A stretch of DNA of 64,000 bases from Serendipita indica DSM 11827 (taxonomy: Eukaryota; Basidiomycota; Agaricomycetes; Sebacinales; Serendipitaceae): NCBI GenBank assembly GCA_910890315.1, contig CAJVGD010000002.1, positions 1,984,001-2,048,000 on the forward strand, given 5' to 3'. The notes under the pieces were generated by a model that saw only the letters and a list, made by a program, of their open reading frames with translations, had not been told where the DNA came from and searched no databases. Of this stretch, positions 33,591-44,052 are shown piece after piece. Position 1 is the first letter of the stretch, and each line of letters opens with the position of its first letter. Position numbers and translations under genes: made by a program.

Positions 33591-34990
33591 ATGGCCTTTT
33601 CCATTCCAAAGGCATTATCAAACCCCGGTTCAATCTCCATTCTGCGAAAACACAACGTCGTGTATCTGGATAGGGGTCTAATTATCCTCAATAAGCCATC
33701 TGGGCTCGTAACCCAAGGGACAACAAATGTCGAAAAGAAGGTCAGTCGCCCAAAGGGACTCTCACTTTCTGAATCTTAGTTACAAAGGAAGGTACTATTC
33801 AAGTTGCGATAGATGGTGAGCCAAGACCTCGCGCCCAAGAGACACTTCTGAGCTTGTAGAGACATCCGCGCCGCTCTGGGTATGGAGGAAGGCCCGTTTA
33901 CCGTCCAAAGGCTGGATAAGGTGAGCCACGTTTCTATCAGTTTCTCAACTGACAACCATAAGCCGACAACTGGTGCATACGTACTAGCTACCACTGCGCA
34001 TGAGGCAAAACTTTTAAGTCAAGCTTTCATGCACACTGAGCTCGAAAGCAAGTCGCCAAATCTAGCTCGGAAGCAATATATTGCCCTCGTACATACGTTG
34101 AGGGCGAAAAGGCTATTCGGAGACACGTCGAATGTCGAGCGTGCGGTCGACATCTCTGAGATAAAGGCGTGTTCTCACCGTTATATGTCACCGCTTCTCA
34201 TTGCTCTTTCTAGGTCGGTGCCAGACAACGGTTGGATGTGGACCTCTACATCAATCGCGAGGGCCGAGTTGCATTGTGGAATTCAGTCCTTAAACGGCTC
34301 AAAGACTCGGATGTGATCAAAGCCCAGCAACGAAAACGAGTGGCCATCTCTGATTTTGAAGTCTTGGCCGTCGCCGTGAGTACTTTTGCGTATATTTTCA
34401 GCACATCTTACATTCTCACAGAACAAGTACGACGTGGCTCTTATGAAGATGCAGTTGTATACTGGGTTGAAGCACCAGTTAAGAGCGACGAGTGCTCTAG
34501 CATGCCACGGTAAATAACTCCAGGAACCGGAAGTAGACGACTAAACCTTGGTAGCTCCAATCCTTGGCGACACATTATATGGACATCCAGAGGATCAAAG
34601 CAACCTTCCAAAGAATACACCGCCGGCTGACCGCCTCATGCTACATTCAAGCAGCCTTACGCTAACGGTGCGTCGCCAAAAACTCTTGAATCCCAGTCTG
34701 ATTCGCTCTACCAGAGGTTTGCTGGCGGGAAGCCCTTCAACTTTCATGTCACCGTTCCGCCTCCCACTGAATTCTTGGAGACTTGCAACACGCTCGGAGT
34801 CCAGCTGCCATCTTCACTGCTGACGGGTGGCGTCTGGTACGACGACACGGAAGTGACCAAGCATCTTCGAGATGGAAAGCTCAAGGCCTCTGGGGAGCGG
34901 GATTATTCGAGCCTGGAAGGCGTTTGGCTTGGAAAACAGCCCAGAAGTGGAGTAGAGCTGCCTTTTTTCATCAAAGCTAAAGATGAGTGA
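33591..34990 (+). CDS. RluA-family pseudouridine synthase (RPUSD4/Pus5-like, probably mitochondrial)
   Basis: Predicted to convert uridine to pseudouridine in rRNA, tRNA or mitochondrial RNA. From the ATG at 33591: MAFSIPKALSNPGSISILRK, then YLDRGLIILNKPSGLVTQGT, the family motif I domain. The catalytic block is FTVQRLDKPTTGAYVLATTA, with the essential Asp in RLD. Later come NLARKQYIALV, LYTGLKHQLRA and APILGDTLYGHPED, then ADRLMLHSSSLTL, the usual end of the catalytic fold. The C-terminus (LPFFIKAKDE) is specific. Five or more introns of about 50 nt. The N-terminal Ser/Arg/Lys content would fit mitochondrial import, but targeting is not proven. Convergent with the derlin gene, 43 nt apart at the stops. 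Confidence 0.86.
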
Positions 34991-35033
34991 TGTGGGAATC
35001 AAATATATATCCTAGGGTAATAGATCTGATCTA

Positions 35034-36143
35034 TTATGATTCACCAAGGCGATTGCCCCGTCCCCAGTTGTAGCCAGACGACGTTGTAGCGTTTGCACCT
35101 CTTCCACCGTCACCAACACCTCGCCCAGATGGAGCAGTTGCGCTACCATAGACTCTTTGCTCGGTGACGACTCGTTGGCGGGGCTCTGGTTTGAGAAGGA
35201 GGTTGCAGAGCCAACCAGGCGCCCTGAGCCAAGACTTTGGTTTGAGACGTGGCTGCATGAGCGTGTTGTTATCTAGCGGAAGGTCGTATTCGATCATTAG
35301 CAATACTTGGGCGACAATGAGCCCGGCCATTGCGACGCAGCCGCTGCGTGGAGAGGACATGGTCTCGAACGCAACCAAGACGTACGGAAAGTATTTAACA
35401 CTGCAGAATGGTCAACAAATACGTAGGCAAAAGGAACAGGCAACAAACTCGATGTGGAGCAGTCCCATGAGGGAAACCTTTTCGTTGGGTGATAACCGAG
35501 AGGATAGGTAAACGACAAAGCAGATAAATGAGCCTTGAAAGAATGCCCAATCCAGCGGCTGGGCAAGCAACTGGTCACAACGAAGTCAGATATGACAATA
35601 ATTGGGGGCCTGCACGTACGAATATTGCTACTGACGATAGAGCAAACTGCCAGACCATGTCTGGTAATCGCCGGTGGTAGTCCTTTTCCTCTATACGCTT
35701 CAAGTGTTGACTACACAGAGAAACGTCAGCCGGTCAATAGTCAACATGGGAGTGAGATTAAGCCCACAAAAGCATGATTGTGCTGAATAGCCATGAAAAC
35801 GGACTTGTGCGGGCTGGAGGCCGGTCAGCCATACCCGCTGGCCAAGGAATGCGCGGCACTCACGCGATGGAACGAGAAGGCAAGTGTACAAGCGATATAT
35901 CTTGTCGAATTCTGAGCATTTGGTGTCGTTCTGGGCTGTTGTACACACCTGGAGAGCTGCGGTGACTCTGCCATAGTCGAGATGATACCAGAGCGGGCTT
36001 GCAAGATGAAAGAATATGGGGAGTGCAATGAGACAGGACGAAACAATAATAACTCTTGTGACTGGCGGTATTTTGTTAATCTCGGCGACAATGTCGGTCG
36101 ACATGGCGGCAGTCCAACCTTTGAGCCAACGTCGACGGGCCAT
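35034..36143 (-). CDS. Derlin (Der1-like) ER-associated degradation protein
   Basis: Rhomboid pseudoprotease of the ER membrane that helps retrotranslocate misfolded proteins. The ATG at 36143 (MARRRWLKGWTAA) or, matching the family better, the one at 36104 (MSTDIVAEINKIPPVTR) starts the protein. The IPPVTR block is the derlin signature. A hydrophobic helix follows, then a 48-nt intron without a stop restores ALQIYRLYTCLL, the equivalent of the usual L-x-x-WR-x-x-T-x-F segment. Further on: KDYHRRLPDMVWQFAL, FFQGSFICFVVYLSSRLSPN, EKVSLMGLL, and a final membrane region before a Pro/Arg-rich cytosolic tail (LKPEPRQRVVTEQRV) with Gly/Arg at its end. One mid-protein exon join near 35760-35830 is unclear. 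Confidence 0.8.
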
Positions 36144-36195
36144 TGACCACGCGTCCGCCCTTGAGCAGCCAACGAGCCCCTAAAATCGATAGGAT
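36144..36195. promoter_or_regulatory. Short divergent promoter region, derlin / coiled-coil protein
   Basis: 52 bp lie between the outermost start codons, or 91 bp if the derlin starts at its second Met. No named element seen. Confidence 0.35.
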
Positions 36196-37422
36196 ATGGA
36201 GTCTCCGATACCACGCAGACTGTCAAACTCGATGGCCAGTCCTCCCCACGCCGGTAGAATACAGGACATTGAGAACGCAATTAGCTCGTACGAAGCAGAA
36301 GAGGAGCGCATCGTAAACGTCCTCTCGCGCAAACTGGAGCAAGTGGGTCTCTGCTAGTCGCCCTCGTCGGCTCGCCAGATTGGCTGATCGCCCGCCCACA
36401 GCTCCGGGACGAGAAACTGAGGCTCGAAAACATTTCAGAATCAGAGACAGAGTCGCACATGTTTCAACTCGGCAGGGAACTTGACGCGCTCAAACGTGCC
36501 TCGTTACTCGTGAATACCAACGCGCTCTCATACGAATCGGACAGTCAAGGCCAGAGCGTGTCCAACAGCCCTATCCAGCACTACCAGCCAAACTCGACCG
36601 ATCCACGCTCCCCGCCATCGGATGCTATGCTCCACCTCTTACGCACTGAGAATGCACTCCTCCGCCAAAGACTCGTCGATACCGAGCGGGAATTCACAAA
36701 AGCGACCAAACTCAACGAAGCATACAGAGAAGAGCTTATTGAGCTCCGGAGACGTGTGAGTCATCCCAATTTTTTAAATGATTTGCAGCGACTTACCGAG
36801 GTAATAGCTCGGATTGCCAGTCGACGGGCTCCTCGTCGTTCAGGAAGCAAACACACAACCTACGTATCAGCGACACCGTGAATCTTCCATGGTCACCATC
36901 CCAATGCCGATTGCACAACGTCCCTCGCCCGGCCCTCTGCCCATACCCAGACCACCGTCTCAGATTCACCGACCTCCCATTACCGAAGTAAACCCCACCA
37001 ATTTATCCATGACGACTTCGGCAAGTTCTCCCGACTCGTCAACACCCGCTTCGCCCTTTCCCTTTTCTCCCCTCTCTTCCTCCCTCACTTCTGCACAACA
37101 GACGGGATACCACACCACACTGACGACCCCAGCGTCCATACCACCACTCTCGAATATGCCTCCAACGCTCGCAAACCCCAGCATGCTCACCTATCCACAC
37201 GTCCCCCCACCGTCGCTCTCGTCAAGCGTTGGATCACCAGTGGCCATGTTCTCGCCTGTAAACGGAACCAGTCGACGGAACAGTCGTGTAGCAGAGACGG
37301 CCTCGTTGGTGCGCCGTGGGAGCAGAGGCAGCAGCGTCGATCGACATCCAAGACAAGCAGGTCATACTTCCGTACATGGGCCGTCCATTGCAGAGCAATT
37401 GGCAGAAGCTCTCTCACGTTGA
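36196..37422 (+). CDS. Hypothetical coiled-coil protein with Pro/Ser-rich C-terminus
   Basis: Not recognised. Exon 1 (from 36196: MESPIPRRLSNSMASPPHAG) leads into a charged helix (IENAISSYEAEEERIVNVLS). Exon 2 continues the coil (LRDEKLRLENISESETES, FQLGRELDALKRASLLV) and, after a Ser/Gln spacer, a second coil (LHLLRTENALLRQRLVDTER). Two introns follow, the second of 43 nt (GTAATAG to GTTCAG), which shift into the last frame (EEANTQPTYQRHRESS). The rest is a long Pro/Ser/Thr region (SPDSSTPASPFPFSPLSSSL) ending SIAEQLAEALSR. Likely a cytosolic scaffold or regulatory protein by composition; I cannot name a family. Confidence 0.72.
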
Positions 37423-37551
37423 CCAATTATTACCCCGCATCCTATTTATCGTCTGCACTTTTGCCAAGCCTCCATGTTAATAATCCCCATATTTTACCAT
37501 ATATCCCTTCTCGATATAATATGTACAATAGGATTGACCAACGGCGTCGAC

Positions 37552-40500
37552 TTATTCCCTTCTGCTAGTCCCCTCGTGATATGGATCGTCCGCGAACCGG
37601 ACATTGGACATCTTGGAGGACCTAGCTCTCGATCTCCTGCGCCTCTTATTGGAAAAGGAGGCCCCTCTTCCTTGGAGCCAACCCGTATTGTCATCCTCTG
37701 CCTCCTCGGCTTCACCACCCGTCAGGTGAGGCGCAGACTGGCTACCGTCATGATGCATGTATGGGTCATGACGGGACGATCGGGATCGTCCAAAGCCGAG
37801 TACACCTGTGCCCAGTACACCCGTCCGTATCTTTTGCCACCGCATTTTAGCAATCTTGTGTCCTCCATGCATATCTTCATGCCGCATCTCCGCAGGCGAA
37901 TCCGTAAGCCCATTGTCATTCGTGCCGTCGTCGTCGCCGTCGCCACCGCGGTCGCCCACCTCATTCAAGAATTCATCCACCTCTTCGTCAATAAACCGCA
38001 TCGTTTGCTCCAATGCGTCTCGATCGTCGATAAGCTTGGAGATACGCTCGGCATTCTCGACCATCTTCTTGAGCGTCCGCTCAAAGCTCATCATGAACAG
38101 CGTCCGACGAGCTTCTCCATCTTGTAAGACTTCTTTACGAAGATCCTCGTTCATGGCTTCTTCCTGCATGAGTTCATCCAATGCGCGCTGCAAGCCAGGA
38201 GGTGGTTTTTCCTGCGAGTTGTGTGATAGGACGTATTGCAAATGGGAATGGAACGCCTTGGCCAGAGAGATGATCCTGGGCGGAATCGTCGACATTTCGA
38301 CCTTTGTCGAGTTGAGAGCTTCGACCTTTTCCTGCTTTGTCATTGTCTCTGCATCGAATGCTGGTGTACTGGGCAGAGATGTCTGCTTCTCCGTATGGGT
38401 CTTGTTCTGGTAACTTCGAACCGCCTTGTCAAAGAGGCCGTTGTGCATAACTGTAGAGTAGCGAGATTGATATGCCTCGGAGAGGACGGAGAATAGGATC
38501 GTCATGGCGGCGACACCCATCAAACTCCATGCTACAAAGCACACGCGACCGGGTCCCGTTCTGGGTGCGACGTCACCGTATCCAATGGTGGAGAAAGCAG
38601 TGAAGCCTGCTCACAGTTAGTATGATAGAATCGCCTAGAATTGAGCGACGAACAGAAATAAATTGATGTACCATAGGACCACCCTTCAGTACCCATGAAA
38701 ATGGCACCGCCTATCACCCAGAAGATGACGAAGAGGGACCATGAGACCCCAAGCTAACCATTGTCAGAAGAAATACTTTCATCAGAAAACTCTGCACACC
38801 TTGACTCTAAACTCCTTCTTCTCCTCCTTGATCATGTCCTGGCGAAATTTGATGTACTCCCTTTCCTCTTCGTCGAAACCTTGAACCATTCGGTCGTCCA
38901 CCTTGTCCACTTGTTCTTGTGCCATGCGCCTATTCTTATCCACCTCTTTCTCTGCTTCCTTGGAAGTATGGGTGTGCCCTTCAGGAGTCTGAGCCACAGC
39001 TACTGATGTTTCTGTATCATGACGAGAGGTCTGCAACCGCGGCCCCGACCATTGCCGTCGAGCAGATGCTGATGTTCCTTGCTGATATTCTACCTCTTCC
39101 GATGCTCCCAGTTCGCTCTGATTGTGTTCTTGCACCTCCGGGGGTGGTGTCGGGGGGTGAGAGGACAGAGGTACATCGACACCTTCGGGAAGCTGCTGAT
39201 TGACTTTATGCGTAGCTAACCACATACCATGCTTTGCGTTGTGTTTCTTTGCATGTAGTTGTCTGTGTAGTCGGCGTCGTGCGGTCAAAGCATGCTTGCG
39301 GTTGCGATACGATTGCTCAAAGGATTCGACAATGGTTTCTCGAGCAATTGCAATCGCGAGACCAGTGTTCAAGATTCCGAATGTGTTGTAAAAGATAGAG
39401 AACAACCGAGATCCGGAGCTTGTTGGGCTAATGTCTCCAAAGCCGATTGTCAATGAAGAACAGCAAACAAAATAGAGGGCGTCCAGAAAGCGAAGGTCGA
39501 TGAGGAAGCAATATATCAGGGCACCCAGCCCAAGGTATGTAAGCAGCACCATCTAGACTGGCGTTACAATGACAGATTGCATGTGCTTGGTTGCTTACCA
39601 CAATGATTACCAGTGACCGCTGCTTTCGAGTAAGGCCACTTCCACTGGAACTAAAGTTTGGTGTGCGAACATAGTCAATCAGAAGTGTCATCGTGACCGT
39701 CAAGGAGGTGATTGTGGATGCCATTGTTACCCAGTAGGCTTGCGAGTATGTAAACCCATCATCCACACTATGTATGATACCGAAAATCACCAAGGCGGCT
39801 ATATATGATCAACGAGACGCCGTGGTGCCGTGTTATAGCATACCTATATTGATCACGTCGTGTATCAATAAGAAGACGATGGTTGCAATTGTAGCACTCT
39901 TGATCCGTCGCTCGAGGAAGCGCATCAAGAGACATATCTATAAGACGCACGTCTGTCAAGGGTGTATGATTTGGACAGAGATACTGACATTGGCAAGCAA
40001 AGCTGAGGCCATAGAGAGTCCAAGTCCTGCATTCAAGATGGCTGGGTTCTCGCGGTATTCAATGACTTGAGTTCCATCGGTGCGATTGTACCACTAGAAT
40101 CTATGAGCGGCAGCCCAAGGCCGGAATGCGACGAACATGCTCCTATACGAAAATTCGTTAATTCAAGTTCATTATAACAAAAAAAGGAACTTACAGTCAA
40201 GCCGGGTACTTCTAGTAAGATAGAGAACTGGAGACAGGTGTCAACGCCGTCAAAAGCAAGCCTATCTCAGCTCACTGGAACGAGCAAGCCACTGATGATT
40301 GGCAACCAGCGGTACTTTGGAGAATACCCTTCGTCCAAAGACTTATCAGATGCGAAGAAGAACCTGCCGACATGCCCCGCAGTGTCTTTTGCAACTTTTC
40401 CCGCGACGGATAGTGAGTCTCTGCGCCTTCCTGTATGAAAGACCCGGCGTTAACAAGTGCGCCACCAGCGAGTAGATATACTGACGTCGCTTGCGGTGGG

Positions 40501-40705
40501 GGGAGGGAGACGAGACTTTGGTTTCTTGAGAGCTGGGTACACGTGTGGGCTCAGAGTTGTCTACTTCCTGAATGTCTATACGATGGTCTCGAGATTCTGA
40601 GTGCTGGAGTTCATCTTGGACGTCCTCATCGACGTTTTCAACCGACTTGTTACTGTTTCTCGCCTTTTCTATGAGCCAAGCGACTAAAAAGGGGAGCGAA
40701 GGCAT
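37552..40705 (-). CDS. TOK1-like outward-rectifier K+ channel (two pore domains)
   Basis: Predicted plasma-membrane potassium channel of the fungal TOK type: eight membrane helices and two pore loops in one chain. The start is at 40705 (MPSLPFLVAWLIEKARNSNK). A hydrophilic head precedes four predicted helices (YSQAYWVTMASTITSLTVTM among them). Pore loop one has CCSSLTIGFGDISPTSSGSR near 39430; pore loop two has FTAFSTIGYGDVAPRTGPGR near 38570. Both keep the TIG(F/Y)GD selectivity filter. Between them lies a cytosolic linker of about 180 residues, rich in charged residues (KEAEKEVDKNRRMAQEQVDK). The C-terminal domain of over 250 residues is cytosolic, with a coiled part (LQRALDELMQEEAMNEDLRK) and a poly-Asp stretch. 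About eight introns. Confidence 0.92.
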
Positions 40706-41154
40706 TGTAGCTGGACGCGGTCAACGCGCAGAGAAGAGAGCAGGTCCAACCTTGGAGGCGCGTAAACTTGGCAGACAATTGAATCGCCTTGTATTGTCTT
40801 GTAATTGCACATATTTCCTTATCTAACGAATAGAAGCCCTTATCTGCTTCTTCGGCTTTGCTCTTGCATCTTGGTCCCGGCTAAATCGACCGACAAACCC
40901 AACGCTCCTGGCAATCACAAGGGTGGCCTATATATTGCCTTATAGGGTCCCTTTGAGTCCTTAACTCGTGCCATTTGACATCCCCATATCCTTGGACTTG
41001 CCTCTGAGCACCAAATAGTGGGTGGCAATGCGCAGATTGAACGTACAGAAAGCTAAAACTAAGCCTTGCATATCTACAGCATATATTAGAGGCATTTTAC
41101 GACACAAGGTCATCGCCCGCCCTTGTTTTGACATCGCCCGAGTCAGCGCCGAGA
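40706..41154. promoter_or_regulatory. Divergent promoter region, TOK1-like / HOM3
   Basis: 449 bp between divergent start codons, the longest such gap in the window. A GAGTCA (reverse of TGACTC) is at 41140-41145, 9 bp upstream of the HOM3 ATG; it is a partial match to the Gcn4 site and probably lies in the transcript, so its role is doubtful. Confidence 0.4.
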
Positions 41155-43123
41155 ATGGCTACCCCTATTTCTACTCCATCCCTGGGGTCACATCGTTCGT
41201 TGTCGCCTCCAAATACTCCTGGAGCGTCAACACCTCCAAATATCTATCAAAACAGCACAGATCCCGACACGTCGTGGGTCGTTCAAAAGTTCGGAGGCAC
41301 GAGTGTCGGCAAATTCGCCATCAAGATTGCGGAAGATGCCGTATCGTACGTCAACTTTGTACATGTGCATATCCTTCTCATTGCATCTATAGAGGATATC
41401 TTGACACTCACAAGATTGCCGTCGTCTGCTCTGCTCGTTCTGGGTCGACGAAAGCATTGGGCACCACGAATCTCCTGCTAAAGGCAGCTACAGAGGCCCT
41501 CAATTCTCGTGCTCCTAGTTCTGTGCCCACTCCAGGCATCAGCACGCCTTGGTCTGCTCCTTGGGGCCCAACGCCACCCTCGTTTTCCCCACCACTTACG
41601 CCCCTGAAGCGGAGCTTATCGATTGGTCGTTCAAACATGAATGGATCGATAGGGTTTACTCCAGCGAGCTCATTCAATGCCACTGTCGACTTGATCCGTA
41701 GCGAGCACCTCACGGCTGCTCGGAGTCTCATTCGAGATCAAACGCTCCTCAAACACCTCGAAGCCGAGTTTGAGCGTGACTGTGAAGGTCTTAGGACTTT
41801 CTTGTTTGCTGCTCAGGTGATTGACGAAATATCCCCTCGGTCCAAGGACAGTATCATTGGCATTGGCGAGCGTATGGCCTGCAAGTTGATTGCGGCCGTC
41901 CTGAGAGATAGGGTAAAGGATAGACATCACACGAGTTTGAAATCTCACGTAGTTTAGGGAATCGACTCTGAATTTGTATCGCTGGAGAACATTGTTCCCA
42001 GCTGGGACGATATTGACGCAAAGTCCGAGGCCGCCCTGGATCAAAGTTTCTACGACAGACTATCCAAAGTCATTGGAGAGCGTGTCAAGCAATGTGGGAC
42101 CCGGGTTCCTGTGGTCACTGGGTTCTTTGGACCCGTTCCGGGCTCGCTGCTTCGACAGGTTGGAAGAGGATACACTGACCTGCTTGCTGCTCTACTGGCA
42201 GTCGGCTTGGACGCAGCCGAGCTACAGATCTGGAAAGAGGTTGATGGCATTTTCACCGCAGATCCTCGCAAGGTCCCAACTGCGAGGCTCATCCCCTCCA
42301 TCACCCCCGACGAAGCGGCAGAGTTGACATATTACGGGAGCGAGGTCGTTCACCCATTCACCATGGAGCAGGTCATCCGTCGTAACATTCCTATACGTAT
42401 CAAGAATGTTGAAAACGCGGCTGGTGGAGGGACGTTGATTCGGCCCCCACAAGAATCCGACTCTCCCAAGGACTTGCCAATCGTGCCTGCTGTCACCACC
42501 ATTTCCAACCTGTCCATGAACGGGAACAAACAAAAGCTGCCAACTGCAGTAACGTTTAAAGAGGCCATTGTCATGATCAACATTAGCTCGAACCGAAAGA
42601 GCGTGTCTCATGGTTTCCTTGCACGTATCTTTGGAATCCTGGACAAGTATGGCTTGACTGTCGATTTGATCTCTACGAGCGAGGTTCACGTCAGTATGGC
42701 CGCGGAGAATCGTCTTGGAAAGAAGGCGCTAGACCGCCTCATCTCCGAACTGGAAAAGCTGGGGACAGTACGTAGCATCTCGACTCGTATTGCTTATGAT
42801 TGATGAAGCATAGGTCACTGTAGCACATGATATGGCCATCCTCTCGTTGGTGGGGCGGCAAATGCGCAATATGGTCGGTATTGCTGGTCGCATGTTCTCT
42901 ACGCTAGCCGCGGGAAAGGTCAATATCGAAATGATCAGCCAGGGAGCATCCGAAATCAACATCTCCTGTGTTATTGATGGACGCGACGCCATCAAAGCCC
43001 TCAACCTCATTCATCAGAGCTGCCTACAAATTAGTCCCGAGATAGGTTCACCTCGTCGTACGTCAGCCCTTTTTCCCACTCACCCAGCTTTAATACTTGA
43101 TAGTTGGCCCGTGGTTGTTCTGA
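41155..43123 (+). CDS. HOM3: Aspartate kinase
   Basis: First step of threonine, methionine and isoleucine synthesis: phosphorylation of aspartate (EC 2.7.2.4), feedback-controlled by threonine. From 41155 (MATPISTPSLGSHRSLSPPN) a Ser/Pro leader precedes WVVQKFGGTSVGKFAIKIAE, the kinase signature. Then IAVVCSARSGSTKALGTTNL, an insertion of about 60 Ser/Pro-rich residues, SIIGIGERMACKLIAAVL, RVPVVTGFFGPVPGSLLRQV, GRGYTDLLAALLAVGLDAAE, WKEVDGIFTADPRKVPTARL and TYYGSEVVHPFTMEQVIRRN. Two ACT domains close the protein (MINISSNRKSVSHGFLARIF and MVGIAGRMFSTLAAGKVNIE). The last intron (from GTACGTCAGCC) joins to PWLF and a stop at 43121-43123. Around 550 residues once spliced, as in yeast Hom3 plus the insertion. 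Confidence 0.94.
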
Positions 43124-43392
43124 GTGCCTTTCAAAAAGGGGGTGACGCTTCCAACAAGCGTCGACTGGTCTCCCAACAGACTAGATCCCATTTGTGTCCG
43201 GTATCAACGGTGTAGGCGGAAGCCAGCGGTATTGTTATTTACGGACGTCCAACCGTCGTGTAGCTCTCTTTGCACTTGATGTATCGATGCAAATACTGAT
43301 TAGAATGGGACTGGATTATCGTATACTTTACACGAGGTCTCTACCCTGGTCGCTTGTTAGTGAAGAATACGGAAAGCACACACAACGCACAA

Positions 43393-43993
43393 CTATGGCT
43401 CAGGTATGGGTGGCATCTGTCTTGCATGTTCTCGAGCTTCTTCTCTCAGCTCTGGACCAAGTAACCGCAGATAATTCTTTCCCTTGAGTGCCTTCCATGC
43501 GCCGAGATCTTTTCTTTCCTGCTGCTCGCTCAGGACTGCTTCTCGTGTAACGAATGCTCGAAGCTACAAAGAATCGTTTAGTACAAAAGTGGCTATCGTA
43601 GAACCTCAAAATCTCACTTTTGATTCATTCAACACTTGTGGTGGCGGACAGACGAAGACACGGACTTTTCTGTCATCCAAAATATATTTTCCACGTCGTG
43701 TGTATCGTCCTGGGGGTCCTGTAATCGGTCCTCCAGGCAGTGAGCCCTGTCGATTGCCTGCAAATTTGGAAGCACTGTCAGCTCACGGCTGGGTAAATCG
43801 CCCGCGACTCGCCCTTGTAATAGTCTTTATTGCCCATTTTCGACGTCAAAGGAGCCCGTGACGCTTTGCTGAATACAGGTAATGTGTAACGCATCTCGTT
43901 ATCGAGGTCGAAACCAAGTTTGCTTTCGAGCTTGGACCCGACCATGGAATTTCGGGATGTCCCCGAATTTTTCGAAGTACGCCAAATCTGCAT
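43393..43993 (-). CDS. Mitochondrial large-subunit ribosomal protein mL41 (MRPL27 family)
   Basis: Structural protein of the mitochondrial large ribosomal subunit. The likely start at 43993 gives MQIWRTSKNSGTSRNSMVGS; a further upstream exon cannot be excluded. The conserved core is PLTSKMGNKDYYKG, joined by the proposed GC-AG intron (43812-43758) to NRQGSLPGGPITGPPGRYTR, then RRGKYILDDKKVRVFVCPPP, which matches the fungal pattern SKRGNKDFYKGTRQ ... VRVFVAPP. After a second, ordinary intron the last exon reads LRAFVTREAVLSEQQERKDL and KNYLRLLGPELREEAREHAR, ending IPEP at 43393. The next gene, a ChAPs homologue, is divergent with 59 bp between starts. Confidence 0.83.
43758..43812 (-). other. 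Candidate GC-AG intron in mL41
   Basis: The donor is AAGG|GCGAGT and the acceptor TTTGCAG|GC on the minus strand; length 55 nt. A branch-like GCTGAC lies about 19 nt before the acceptor. No GT donor in this stretch gives the right phase. Confidence 0.6.
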
Positions 43994-44052
43994 CTTTTAC
44001 ACTTCTCGAACATGTATCGATTCATTCTTGTGCATTAGGTTGAACTGGGAGA
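43994..44052. promoter_or_regulatory. Short divergent promoter region, mL41 / ChAPs
   Basis: 59 bp between start codons of divergent genes; AT-rich in its first half. No named element seen. Confidence 0.4.

Noticed and set aside
41140-41145. GAGTCA upstream of HOM3 as a Gcn4 site
   Set aside because: It matches only six of the seven consensus bases, lies 9 bp before the ATG and is probably transcribed, so a role as operator is unlikely.
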